Below, in pieces: positions 43,134 through 54,247 of a stretch of DNA of 64,000 nucleotides. Numbering within the stretch: the stretch's first letter is position 1; the number at the start of each line of letters is the position of its first letter. The notes under the pieces are model-generated. The model saw only the letters and a list, made by a program, of their open reading frames with translations. It made no database searches and was not told the origin of the DNA. Position numbers and translations under genes: made by a program. This stretch comes from Cladorhizidae sp. MBARI D1340-BT2 (Eukaryota; Porifera; Demospongiae; Poecilosclerida; Cladorhizidae), in contig JAQNBH010000004.1 of NCBI GenBank assembly GCA_028752905.1, forward strand, positions 35,408,765 through 35,472,764, in the 5' to 3' direction.

Positions 43134-44559
43134 TGAAAGATTCCATGTCCTTTCGGTTGACATGAATAGCTACAGAATCATTATTATTATATACCTGCAC
43201 ATTGCCCACGTGTGGGTACAACTAGTGCAAGTTCTACAGTGCTTGACAACATATTTTCCCATAATTTGGAAAAAATAAAGCACTCATTTGACAGTGGTTT
43301 TACTTGTATTATGAACGTCCTAATTTTTTTTTAAACGCTATATACTTTTTTGTCCGGTTCTGCAGCATTGACCTAGTAATTAGAATGCTTGTTTGCCTCC
43401 CGTTACTATAGTGACACTAATACAAGTGTTAAATGAGCACGTGCACTGATAAAAATTGGGTGACTTGCAAAAATTGTAATAGTCTGCCCGAAATACATCT
43501 TCTATAGTGCCTGCTATAACTTTCCAATTTTTTTACGTAACTCTCTTATTATCCAGTCAATTTTCATTTTTATGCCAAACGACATGATTTCACGTGCTCT
43601 TTATGGCACTATGCAGCAAAATGAGAAAAAAATTGATGCGGTGCTCTTTTATTGCACACATGACCTTCGCGACATTATATTTTAGTTTGCGTAAAAGAAG
43701 CCCATAAGTGCAATTTCTTTGGAAACCGTTCGTCTAGCCGAGTTTTAGCATCCTAGCTACGATGAGCGACCGTCCTACACCTAGTGATAGGTGGGAGAAG
43801 AGGAAAGTCTTATCTAAAGCAGAACTAACGAGAAAAGCCTAGCGCACGAAACAACAGGAACAGCTATATGACAACAGCAACGTCCTAACGGAGCAACTTA
43901 CAGAGTCTTCAATGGTAGATCCTGAAGTGCAGGATGTTGATGAAGAGCACAAAGAGATATGCAGATTATTAGGTGATCATATTTATCCTATTGAAATGGT
44001 CATTAGCACTACTACTGAATTATAATAGATTGTTTTGATGATTTTACACTGATGATGACAAAGACGGCCATTTTTAATTAGTTAGGTTGCTATGGTAACC
44101 ACCCCTCCCACCCGATGTTAGGACACCTATATATAAGAACATACATACCAAATTTTAAGTGAATCTGTAAAGCAGCACTGCAGTAATCAATGTTCGCTGC
44201 AAGAGAAGTCAAATTGGAAAGGGGGGTCTAATCATCCATTTTTTCAAAAAAAAGAGATATTTATTCATTCTATACTATAGTTCATGTAGCATTTCTATTT
44301 CAAGTTTCAGAGCATTTAAGTTAGACACACTTTTGTCCATGCTATTGACTACTTAAATTCTTCAATTGCAAACCGTGACAGTGGAGAAGAGCCTCCGCGA
44401 AAACCGTAGCGTAGCTTCTTTGTGTTTAGTCCTAGAAGCTAGATATTACATAGCTAACCGTCATAGCAGTATTTCTATAGCATTCCCTATAGATGTCATG
44501 AACTGCGCATGCGATCTAGCTAGCTAGCTACGCCTGTCAGTTGTTTTGTTTTACCTATA
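43134..44559. other. Unassigned, one nearly open frame
   Basis: A plus frame at 43762-44025 starts MSDRPTPSDRWEKRKVLSKA and is interrupted by one TAG at codon 27 before continuing in good coding style (EEHKEICRLLGDHIYPIEM) to a stop. It could be a decayed first exon of a transposon gene. The rest is A+T rich. Confidence 0.3.
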
Positions 44560-45439
44560 ATGCCGAGAAAAGTCTTCAGAGCTCGCCCGAAAAAGTATTT
44601 TGGGATTTCAAAGCACAAGATCTCTACATCTCTACCTCTCACTCTTCAGTGGAATCTGGAGCTGAAGCTGAAACTTCCGTGGACGCACTAGCTGAAACTC
44701 CATTTGAGAGGCCTGTTCCTCGGGAGACGGCCAGTCACAAGAAATCTGCTATCTCTTCTACCCTGGTCAGTTGTCTGTCATCTGGGGAACCGTCTGGCAG
44801 GGTTGTATACAGAAATTTTGCCAAGGGGGGGCGAACTTGAGATATGGAAAAATAAGGGGCGGGCGGAGAGCCTGGATGGTGCGGAAAGGGGACGTGCACC
44901 CTGGGCTTCCGCGTGGAGTACGAAAGTGTTTTACCCACAGGTATTTTTGCAGTACTAACTGTATATATAGCTGCTACTTATGATGGCATGCACTTTTTCT
45001 AAAATCTTTAGTACAACATTCCATCTTAAATATTTGCTGAAGTTGCATGCTACGGCAATCAGCATATATAGATTAGATATAGTCACTTGTCACTCGTATA
45101 ATGGAGGTGGGCTTTTGTGAAATCGAATTATGTTGCATTCCATGCATTTTCTTACAAAATCATGGACAACAGGTTTCATACACAATTTTTCTCTAGTTCT
45201 CTGGGGGGGGGTGGAAATGGTTGGTCACTTGGTGCCCTAATTTTTGTTAATATTTTCTTAACATGTTCATAAGCTGTAAAAGGGGGGTCTGGGGGGAAGA
45301 TCCCCCCATATTTTTTTTTGCTTTTACAATGTCTGAGGATAGCTATTTTGACCGACTACCAATGGCATTATGCTATACCGAACTATGGCTAGACTGTATA
45401 TATTTCTCATGATATTGTAGCTGCTTGGAAAAAGGAGAG

Positions 45440-45815
45440 CATGTGTCATGACACGATGACATCACACACCACCACGTGCTCTCCTTTGTAGGTTTGTCAC
45501 TTCTTTGGTTTCTCCTTCTTTCCCACTCCCTCTCTCTCAGTATTTTTAACTCAGTCCATTATGTCATGGTCTTCAAGTCTAATCTTAGACATGATGTCAT
45601 CACACGCCACCACGTGTTCTCCTTTGTAGGTTTGTCACTTCTTCAGTTCCATCCTTCTTTCCCACTCTCTCTCAGTATTTTTAACTCAGTCCATTATGTC
45701 ATGGTCTTAAAGTCATCACACACCACCACGTGTTCTCCTTTGTAGGTTTGTCACTTCTTCAGTTCCCTCCTTCTTTCCCACTCTCTCTCAGTATTTTTAA
45801 CTCAGTCCATTATGT
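45440..45815 (+). repeat. Three tandem repeats with E-boxes upstream of the hAT gene
   Basis: The unit of about 116-138 bp contains caccacgtg, tctcctttgtaggtttgtc, cttctttcccactc, tatttttaactcagtcc and attatgtcatggtctt. CACGTG sites lie at 45473, 45611 and 45727. The block ends directly before the TATA-like box. A plus-strand open frame across it (45476-45745) is an artefact of the repeat. Confidence 0.9.
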
Positions 45816-45831
45816 CATGGTCTTAAAGTCT

Positions 45832-45839
45832 CTATAAAA
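45832..45839 (+). promoter_or_regulatory. TATA-like box of the hAT transposase
   Basis: tataaaag, 42 bases before the ATG. Transcription about 30 bases downstream would give a very short leader. With the E-box repeats just upstream this looks like a compact promoter; not tested. Confidence 0.55.
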
Positions 45840-45873
45840 GAAACCTTACTAGCTGATTTCTCTTCATATTAAT

Positions 45874-48060
45874 ATGGATATTCGCTCATACTTTGCAAGT
45901 ACTTCTCAAGCCTCTTCTCATGCTAATAGCAGCGATAGCGATGATAGCAGAACAGATAGCTCTGAGCATGTCGAGGCATCTAGTCCTAGCCTTAGTCCTC
46001 CACCTTCAAAGAAAAGCAAGCAAAACAAACACCGCTCTTCTGTATCCACGAAGAGAAAATACTCTAAGAGCTGGGAGAAAGATTTCAGTTGGCTCTATTA
46101 TGACGAGGATAGCGATGGTGCCTTTTGCAAGGTTTGCAAGCAATCTGGTCTGCAGCGTACTGGAGGAGTGTGGGTCACACAACCTTGCAGAAATTGGAAG
46201 AAAGCTGTTGAAAAAATGAAAGCTCATGCGAGAAGTGACTTCCATATCCATGCAACTCAAGCTCTTTTTGCAGCTAAAGGAGCAGCCAAAGGTGGAACAG
46301 TTGTACAGCAACTCCAGAATGTTTTAGCTCGCAAAAGAGCTCAGAACAGAGCTGCAGTGAAGTGCCTGATCCTACTCACTCATTTTCTTACGAAAGAACA
46401 AGTTGCACATTCGACAAAATTTGAGAAGCTGGTTGACGTGGTGGTTCGATGTGGCAGCCAACATTTGAAGCAATTCTTAGAAACTGCACCAAGAAATGCT
46501 GTGTACACATCAAGAGTGGCTGTGGTTGAATTCATCGAATCATTGGGGACATGGGTGGAGGAGTCTATTCTGAAGCGACTTCAAAAGGCACCTATGTACA
46601 GCCTCATGGCAGATGAGTGCACAGATGTCACCAACGTAGAAGAATTGTCTGTGTTTTGCCGCTGGGAGGAAGATGGTGTACCAGTAGAGTGCTTTCTGGA
46701 GCTTATTCCATTGAAGAAGGCTGATGCAGAGACCATCTATTCTAATCTCATCGATTGTTTAAAGAAGAAAGGTCTACAAGTCGGAAGAATAGTAGGATTG
46801 GGATTTGATGGAGCTGCAACTTTTTCTGGACGAAAGACCGGGGTTCAGGCACGTATCAAGAAACATACTCCTCACGCTCTGTTTATACACTGCCACTGTC
46901 ACTTACTGCAGTTGGCTTGTGTGCAAGCTGCCAATAAAACTCCTGGAATTGCTCATGTTTACAGAACATTGACTACTCTTTGGAAGCATTTTCGCAATTC
47001 CCCCAAGCGAGCAGAGTGTCTGAAGGAGGTACAGCACGTTCTTGAACTTCCAGAAATGAAAGTGATCAAGCCATCTGACACACGCTGGCTGGCACATGAA
47101 AGGTGTGTCAAAGCTGTCAAAGCAAGTTATTCTGCAATTGTAATCACCATTGGGAACATCTACGAGACGTCCCACGAGCCAGAAGCTCTTGGAATCCATG
47201 GTGCCCTCTGCAAATTGTCTACGATTGCAGCTATATATTTGCTTGATTTCACTCTACCACAAGTAGCCAAGCTCAGCAAAGCACTTCAGGCAGAGCAGCT
47301 TGACCTCTCGTTGATATCATTCCTTGTTGATGCTACTGTTAAATCCTTGGATGATGCAGTTTTGCCTGGAGCGAACTGGGTGTTGGAGCTTCTTGAAAAC
47401 GTTGAAGACTTGAAGTCATCTACAAAGGTGTCTATTGACGCTGATAAAATACTTTCGTTCCAGAATGTTGTTGGTAAGCCTTTTGTTGCTGATTTAAAGG
47501 CCAACATAACAAGCCGATTTTCTTCATCCAACGCTGTTGTATCAGCATTGTCTATATTCGATCCACGGAAAGTTCCAAAACCAGATTCAGTATCTTTTCC
47601 CACTTATGGAGACACGTCTGTTGAGAAACTGATTGCTCACTACGGAGAAGATAGAGATGCAGAAACATTGGATGGAGAAGAAACAGTGAAGACAGCCATG
47701 ATTTCCACTGAAATACTTACAGAGTGGAAAACATTCCGCCAGCTGTTAGTCAAGCAACCACGGGATACTACTGCATCACAGCTGAAAGAACTTGTTTCAA
47801 ACGACATGCTCAAGGCCATGTTTCCCAATTTGCACAAGATTGCCTCCATCTGCTTATCGATTCCAGTTTCTACTGCTTCTGTGGAGAGAAGCTTCTCACA
47901 GATGAAGATGATCAAGACTCGTTTGCGTAATTCTATAAGTGACTGCAGCCTTTCTCACCTTATGAGGATTGCTATAGAGGCACCAGAAGTACTCTCTGAG
48001 AGCGACCTTGAAGAGATTGTGGACGTATGGCAGAGAAAACCAAGAAGAACCTCAGTTTGA
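45874..48060 (+). CDS. hAT transposase (ZNF862-like), intact
   Basis: 728 codons, no internal stop. Ser-rich acidic start, Lys-rich basic stretch 44-65, TTF/BED-type zinc finger with C85, C88 and downstream His (H118, H123, H125). hAT core: MADECTDV with catalytic Asp 247, GFDGAATFSGRKTGV with Asp 312, the CHCHLLQLAC block 340-349, SDTRWLAHERC, then the dimerisation domain with SVERSFSQMKMIKTRLRN, catalytic Glu 671. Length and order fit a full hAT transposase. The only complete cut-and-paste transposase in the window, and so a candidate active element or domesticated gene. Start chosen as the first ATG, 42 bases after a TATA-like box. Confidence 0.92.
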   Translation: MDIRSYFASTSQASSHANSSDSDDSRTDSSEHVEASSPSLSPPPSKKSKQNKHRSSVSTKRKYSKSWEKDFSWLYYDEDSDGAFCKVCKQSGLQRTGGVWVTQPCRNWKKAVEKMKAHARSDFHIHATQALFAAKGAAKGGTVVQQLQNVLARKRAQNRAAVKCLILLTHFLTKEQVAHSTKFEKLVDVVVRCGSQHLKQFLETAPRNAVYTSRVAVVEFIESLGTWVEESILKRLQKAPMYSLMADECTDVTNVEELSVFCRWEEDGVPVECFLELIPLKKADAETIYSNLIDCLKKKGLQVGRIVGLGFDGAATFSGRKTGVQARIKKHTPHALFIHCHCHLLQLACVQAANKTPGIAHVYRTLTTLWKHFRNSPKRAECLKEVQHVLELPEMKVIKPSDTRWLAHERCVKAVKASYSAIVITIGNIYETSHEPEALGIHGALCKLSTIAAIYLLDFTLPQVAKLSKALQAEQLDLSLISFLVDATVKSLDDAVLPGANWVLELLENVEDLKSSTKVSIDADKILSFQNVVGKPFVADLKANITSRFSSSNAVVSALSIFDPRKVPKPDSVSFPTYGDTSVEKLIAHYGEDRDAETLDGEETVKTAMISTEILTEWKTFRQLLVKQPRDTTASQLKELVSNDMLKAMFPNLHKIASICLSIPVSTASVERSFSQMKMIKTRLRNSISDCSLSHLMRIAIEAPEVLSESDLEEIVDVWQRKPRRTSV

Positions 48061-48822
48061 CATTCCTATCATTTGAACCTGATATCATAAGCTTATTACA
48101 CCTTTCTTGTATTACACCTTTCTTGACATTATTTAAAAAAATATCTCTAATTTCAAGGGGGGGGGCGAGAATGATACAAGGGGGGGCGAATGCCCCCCCC
48201 CCGCCCCCCCCTAAATACACCCCTGGTCTGGATACAGTGAAGCAGCACAGGTCAGTGGCTCTGGTAGTCCATATGAGTGAAAGGGTTACCGGCTCATAAA
48301 CTGTGAGAGTCTTTCTCAAGCAGTGAGTGAGATCGGGCTGTGCGCTGCTTGGAAGTCATCCCTCACTCTCAGGGATAGCAGGAGAGGAATTGTATCGAAG
48401 CTGGTTACTTGTTGTACTGTGTGCGACAAGAAGGCGGTCGTATCAGACCATTATGCTCCTGATGCAAAGCAACTGAATTCCAGGTCTGTCATGGTGATGC
48501 GTGCTATAGGTCGAGGGCAAACCAGTCTACAGTCTTTCTGTGGACTGATGGACATGCTTCCTCCAGTAGTGCCCCATTCATACAAGCAGCACAACAAGCA
48601 GCTTGCTCAGCATTCTATGGAGGCGGCCACAAGTAATATGTTGGCTGCTTCTGCACATCTCCATCGCCTACACGGTGCCGAGTCCACTGATATCATCGAT
48701 ATCGCTGTCACCTGTGGGACTTGGAGCAAGCGTGGCTTCACAGCAACACATGGGGTTGTGGTGGTCATTGCCTGGGAGACCGGTCAAGTACTTGACTTTG
48801 AGATCAAGTCCAAGCGCTGCTG

Positions 48823-49474
48823 AGTTTTGTCTGGACAAGAAGCCCCTCCCTTCTTCTCCAACCAAACCGGCATAGCCATGCCAGGATTTGCCTGCACAAA
48901 ACATCAAACACCCGCACATCGACTTGTTAATAGACATTGATTTGATTGCCTGTCTATGCGTCATCTGATTATCATTACCTTATATGTACATATGTAGTCC
49001 ATGCTCATACTTGTCCTATTCTCATTGGTCCATTCTGACACTCCTCCCATGTATCACTCCCCCTTTTGTTCATATATTTAAGCTCACACTCCACTCTTTT
49101 CCTTTAGTTCTGCAATCGCTCATCTCCAGTCTACACTCATCTCTTCCCTCCTCATCCGTACTCATCCGTTACCAGATTCAAACTACTTCCCTCAGTAACT
49201 TTGTTGCCAGTGTGTGTATGTCCCTATTTACCTTATCTTCATACTATTTCTTTCTTTATCCCTTCCACTTGGTGTGCTGTTGTCCAATTGGGCAGCAGTC
49301 TTTGTATGTGCAGACTCCAGACTTACGTCTGATTCATCATTCTCATATTCTTTTCTAATCTTTGCTTATGATTTATTAAGTGTTTACTCTAGTCAATTTA
49401 TTGAAATCTACCCAGGCAGAGCTTTACAACCTCTGGCTGAATTGGGAGAGTCAGACATTTTAACCGTCCCAACA
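48823..49474. other. 0.65-kb insertion in Mutator-like copy A
   Basis: Separates IKSKRC from KMEVLDDGSNEFDE of copy A. Pyrimidine-rich, with a TATA-like tatttaag at 49076, no long coding frame of its own, and ends near agttttgt and agtttgtg. It could be a solo LTR or a retained intron; I could not fix its boundaries. Confidence 0.45.
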
Positions 49475-49690
49475 AGTTTGTGCCATGAAGATGGAGGTGT
49501 TGGACGATGGTTCCAATGAGTTTGATGAATGTTGGGAGGGCCATCAGGCTCATTGTGAGTGTAACCATGCTGGATCATCGCCAGCCATGGAAATGAGTGC
49601 TGCAGGTGATCTCTTCCAACGGTCTGAGAAAAGGCTTTACCTTCGGTACACTGAAGTTATTAGTGACGGAGATACCAAGACGGAAAAGAT

Positions 49691-50432
49691 TCCTGACCTA
49701 CATCCGCAGAACCTGTCCAAGACTCCAAGTAGCTTGAAGTCCGATCCTGTGATCGATGAAGCTATTCTTGTTGACGGTCTCGCTGGACACCATATGCTAC
49801 CTGCCGTCCGCCAGTTTCAGATTGATTTCTCCGCCTACCTTGAGTTGATCCATTCTTCATATGATCAAGAAGCGATCCTTGACAAGGGCGTGAGGAAGTC
49901 TCTGTGTTTTGGAATGTACCAATATTATTGTGTATTCTTATTGTGGAAAAGACTTTTTCAGATATTATCAGCTCGTGGCCACTTCGTCCAAGAAGTGGTT
50001 CGCTTGGAGCATTTGATTCCCATTGAGTTTGCCGTTCCAAAGGACTTGCTTGCATATTTACAGTGCATTGGCCACTTCACTGACCCATCAGATCGTGAAT
50101 TTGATCTTGTTCTACAGGGTGATCTCACCCCTCTGGATATTGCTGGAGCTCACGGAAGTTTCGGAACTGTAGCAGCACTTAACTGTGCCATCTATGCTAC
50201 TCTTCCAAGTCCAGTAGTCACACTACTCAAGATCCGTGCTGATTTGCAATTTGTTGCAGATCGTAGGGCTGGATTAGCTCCTTTGTTGACTGGGACCTAC
50301 CTGTAGGTCTTCGTCCTGCAGCAGCTCTTCCCCTCCTCCCAACCGCTAACTTGTTGGGTTGGACCCCTGCTACGCCGATCTCCGCTGAGCAGGAGAATCT
50401 AATTATCGGATCAGGTGAAGCTGTACTGGAAG
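49691..50432 (+). other. Foreign open frame fused into copy A
   Basis: The copy A frame runs through SDGDTKT without a stop into about 245 codons unlike any Mutator-like protein I know (LPAVRQFQIDFSAYLEL, GMYQYYCVFLLWKRLF, HFTDPSDREFDLVLQGDL, TPATPISAEQENLI). The Mutator-like match resumes at VTISKHEG. An inner stretch from gtaccaat to tttttcag (49916-49959) could be a short intron. Source unknown. Confidence 0.5.
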
Positions 50433-50600
50433 GATGTGACTATCAGCAAGCACGAGGGTGTGGGGCAAGCGTGTGACAAAGTGCATCGATGCCGTAAAGA
50501 AGGTGAGCAAATAATATAATTTACAACCTTCGGGAAAAGTAATATTATTATTTGGTCTTGCTTATTTGAAGGATGCCAACAGGGACAAGAAAGCAGCCCG

Positions 50601-50988
50601 TTCTCCGCCTACCTTGAGTTGATCCATTCTTCATATGATCAAGAAGCGATCCTTGACAAGGGCGTGAGGAAGTCTCTGTGTTTTGGAATGTACCAATATT
50701 ATTGTGTATTCTTATTGTGGAAACCGCTAACTTGTTGGGTTGGACCCCTGCTACGCCGATCTCCGCTGAGCAGGAGAATCTAATTATCGGATCAGGTGAA
50801 GCTGTACTGGAAGGATGTGACTATCAGCAAGCACGAGGGTGTGGGGCATATGCAGAAGCGTGTGACAAAGCGCATCGATGCCGTGAAGAAGGTGAGCAAA
50901 TAATATAATTTACAACCTTCGGGAAAAGTAATATTATTATTTGGTCTTGCTTATTTGAAGCATGCCAACAGGGACAAGAAAGCAGCCT
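50601..50988 (+). repeat. Duplicated, internally deleted copy of the preceding segment
   Basis: 50601-50723 repeats 49827-49949; 50722-50988 repeats 50341-50598. The duplicate keeps both edges but lacks 391 bases of the middle, the joint falling at a shared aa. It preserves GTGAGC...TTGAAG intron borders and 9 bases (tatgcagaa) lost in the first copy. Confidence 0.92.
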
Positions 50989-51519
50989 TGTAATAGAGGC
51001 ACTGATGATAGATCCCCTCCGATCTGAAATATATATCTGCCTGCTTGTTAATAAACTAAACCTACTGTTGAGTTCTTAGATTAGTTCTATACTTCTAGCA
51101 TACCTACTAGTCATAGATTAGTTCTATACTTCTAGCATACCTACTTGTCAAAATAGCAATGTCGAGAGCCACCGGTGACCAACCTCCAGCCAGGTCTACC
51201 AGGAGTCGGACCATGACACCAGCTCCTCGGGCTGCAGTCGGGAACTATAGCCCCTTGGGGCAGATGAACCTAGCCCTAGCCCTAGCCCTAGCCCTAGTGG
51301 CCAAACTGAAGGGAGAGCTAAAAGTGGCTAAGGAGAGCCAGGGGAAAGCACGCAAGTCAAATGCAGTGACTGCTCTGGAGGTTCGGCTCACTGTGGCCGA
51401 GGGCAACGTCATCAAAGGGTTCCTTCCTGACACCAGAGAACATAGCAGGTTTGTATTAACAAAAACATATATTATTATATTATTGTTACTAATAATTGTG
51501 TTCTCTGTTATAATTGCAG
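50989..51519 (+). other. Unassigned segment inside copy A
   Basis: An open frame from 51159 (MSRATGDQPPARSTRSR, a CCTAGC hexamer run translated as ALALAL, then KLKGELKVAKES and ALEVRLTVAEG) stays open to 51557 and crosses the AATTGCAG acceptor of the next Mutator-like exon. A direct repeat tctagcatacctact occurs at 51096 and 51132. Possibly a separate exon or insertion. Confidence 0.35.
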
Positions 51520-52166
51520 CGTTACTATGGCAATGCCATCCGTTCCCACCCAGGTGACCTGGAGGGAATGATTACTGCTTGCTGGGCAGTTTTTTACCAC
51601 TCTCTATCCACTGATGAAAATATCCTCAGCACCATTGTTGCCCAGAGGGCGCTGAGAGTTGGTGCAAGTTCCAATGCGCACTGGCACTCAATCAGTATTG
51701 CACCACATACCCCAACGATTCCACTTGGCTATGCAGACTATGTGAAGCCAGTGTTTGAGGGACTCTGTGATCAGAACCTGCTTGAGAAGTGTCTCCTTGG
51801 TGCAACCAAAACAGAAACGAAAGTTTCAACAGTCTAATCTGGGGCTCGTGCACCAAAGACGGAATACACTACAAGGTCCACCATTGAAGTTGCTGTCAGC
51901 CAGGCTGTGCTTGTCTTCAACTTTCAAATATGAAGCAATTTGGATGATCCATTGTTGAGTTATGGTGGATTTTATCATGCACTCAATCTCAATCTTCATG
52001 AGGAAGACCAGTGAATTTCAGGATAGTAAGGTCAGCCATATCTCAGCAATCCCCTGGCCTATACACTTGATATTAGTCCCAAAGTGAACACACTCCAAGA
52101 AGTAGCTAATTATTCTAATTGAGCATAATAAGAAAAAGTTTTTCATAGCACATGCTGTGAAACAAA

Positions 52167-54247
52167 ATGGCTGACCAAGCAAGGAGGAAAAGGAAGCGTG
52201 CCAAGGTGTTTTATGGTGGCTTGAAGGGCCAGAGACCTTCCCTGGGACTTCCTCCTCCATCTCCTGCACCAGCTATTCAACCAGCTACTCAACCAGCTCT
52301 CACTCCCTTCTCTGCCACTTCATCACCCACCACTCCCACATCATCTCCAGGTACACATAGCAGGTCTCATAAGAAGATAGCTCTGGCTAGGCAGGCTCGG
52401 GCAGGTCCTTCCTCTGCCTCTCAGGCAGGTCTTTCTTCTGCCTCTCAGGCAGGTCTTTCTTCTGCCTCTCAGCCATGGCCTTCCACTCAGCCAGGGATAT
52501 CTTCCACCTCACCTGCTACTTCTGTTCCTCCTGAGGACAACACTGGGGACTACCACTTCATCAGGATGAGTTCCCTGATGAAGGCAGTCGGTGCCTTCTC
52601 CTCTTGTGGCACTCCTCTCACTGTCACCGAGGACAGGAGAAGCCGGAGGGGGTTTGTGGTCAAGATGGCTATCTGCTGCACAGTTTGTGGCAAGTCATCC
52701 AACATCATGGACCCCTACACCCCAGATGATCTTCAGGTCAACACCAGGTAATTACTTTTTCATTTTTCCACTTGCTAACTTGACTTCTACTGCTGTAAAA
52801 CATATTATTATTATTATTATTATTAGGTCTCTGGTTGCGGCGAGGATGATTGGCAAAGGTAGCAATGGCCTGGCTACCTTTGCTGGAATCATGGGAATGC
52901 CCCCCCCCCTCACTAGACCGCATGTTGCCCATCACAATGAGGCGATCGTGAAGGCAACCTCACAGGAGACCCTGGCCAGCATGTTAGCTGCAGCAGCTCA
53001 CCTCCGCCAAGAGCATGAGGCCAAGGATGATGAGATCCTTGATGTCAAGGTCACATGTGACGGCACTTGGCAGAAGCGAGGTCACCAGTTTCTCTTTGGT
53101 GTAGTTGTTGTGGCTCCATGGGACACTGGCCAGGTTCTTGACACTGAAGTCCTAAGCAAGTGGTGCGGGATGTGCCACAGCAGGAGCCACCTTGATCCCA
53201 CCTCTGAAGAGTTTCTGGACTGGTGGGAAGCAAGGGCACCAGGCTGTGTGTGAGGCAAACTTTTACGTGTCTTCAGGTGCAATGGAAGCTGAGGGTGGGA
53301 AGGGCACCAGGCTGTGTGTGAGGCAAACTTTTACGGGTCTTCAGGTGCAATGGAAGCTGAGGGTGCACTGAAGATCTGGAAAAGGTCGGAGGAGAGGTAT
53401 ATGCTGCGATATACCTCGATGATTTCAGACGGTGATGCCTCCGCTTTCCCTACTATTGCTTTAGCCGAACCCTATGGTGACAGCCATCCAGTCACCAAGC
53501 ACGAATGCATTGGGCATGTCCAGAAGAGGATGTTCAAACATCTTCTGACCACCAAGAAGGACAAGCATCGTGGGGCTGATGGCAAGATCATAAGGATGGG
53601 AGGGAGGGGTCGCCTCCTGATGAAGAAGCTCCAGAAATTCTATGGCAAGGCCATCCATACCCATATTTGTGACATGCAAGGGATGAAGGGGACGCTGTGA
53701 TGGCCACCTTCTTTCACTCTTGCTCATCAGATGCCAGCCCCCAGCACCACCTCTGTCCTAGTGGGCACACGTCTTGGTGCAAACACAGGCGAGCAGAGGC
53801 AACTGGAGAGCCACCACACTCGCATAACACCACCATCCATCAAGAGATCGCTCCTGTCATCAGGAAGGTCTACGAGGAGCTCTCCTCTGATGCCCTCATG
53901 ATGCGCTGCATGCTTGGTGCGACTCAGGAGTCAGAACCTCTGATGACAGCCTCATTTGGAACAGGTGCCCCAAGACCGAGTTTTCTTCTGCTGTTGTGGT
54001 GGGGGCTGTTGACCTGGCAGTGATCACCTACAACTCTGGTCAAGGGGCACTGAGGGGGCTGTTTGACAAATTCAACTGTGGGCCGACCACTTGCAAGTTC
54101 TTGGACAGCACTGATGACACCCGGGTATGGATGGAAGAGTTCAAAGGGAAAGCGCTGGTGAAGAAGAGGATGAAGCAGATGAGGCTGGACCGAGTAGCTC
54201 TGGACGAAGAGCTGGATGAGGGAGATTATGTGCCTGGTGGGCATTGA
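52167..54247 (+). pseudogene. Mutator-like transposase, copy B, nearly complete
   Basis: Starts MADQARRKRKRAKVFYGGLK, Pro/Ser-rich linker, then SSCGTPLTVTEDRRSRRG and CCTVCGKSS (zinc-binding), an intron at 52748-52826 (GTAATT...TATTAG), ARMIGKGSNGLATFAGIMGM, VTCDGTWQKRGHQF with the first catalytic Asp, GQVLDTEVLSKWCGMC, SEERYMLRYTSMISDGDAS with the second, VTKHECIGHVQKRM, LQKFYGKAIHTH, then after a shift SPQHHLCPSGHTSWCK, YEELSSDALMMRCMLGAT and, after another, YNSGQGALRGLFDKFNCG to the stop. Lesions: a 64-bp tandem duplication at 53234-53365, frameshifts near 53690 and 53960. Otherwise full length. Confidence 0.88.

Larger units (their letters stand above)
44798..48225 (+). mobile_element. 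Intact hAT element with 6-bp target duplication
   Basis: Left end cagggttgtatacagaaatt, right end ctaaatacacccctg, i.e. CAGGG...CCCTG with a common gtat/atac block; G/C runs follow both ends. The direct repeat gtctgg at 44792-44797 and 48226-48231 is exact. It contains one open 728-codon transposase gene. It sits inside the N-terminal coding part of Mutator-like copy A; removing it and one duplication restores that gene's local frame. Confidence 0.9.
44560..51837 (+). pseudogene. Mutator-like transposase, copy A, broken by several insertions
   Basis: The pieces in order: 44560-44797 N-terminus (MPRKVFRARPKKYFG, then after a shift ASHKKSAISSTLVSC); hAT insertion 44798-48225; 48232-48822 (SSLTLRDSRRGIVSKLV, CCTVCDKKA, VMVMRAIGRGQTSLQSFCGL, TCGTWSKRGF, GQVLDFEIKSKRC); 0.65-kb insert; 49475-49690 (NEFDECWEGHQAHCECNHAG, FQRSEKRLYLRYTEVISDGD); 0.74-kb foreign frame; 50433-50520 (VTISKHEGVGHMQKRV) and its duplicate; 51520-51837 (RYYGNAIRSHPGDLEGM, SWCK in another frame, EKCLLGAT). 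The family is the Mutator-like transposase domain of animals. The first catalytic Asp (CDGTW) is deleted here, so it is dead independently of the insertions. Confidence 0.8.

Noticed and set aside
45476..45745. Ser/Leu-rich 89-codon frame resembling a signal peptide protein
   Set aside because: It is a translation of the tandem promoter repeats upstream of the hAT gene.
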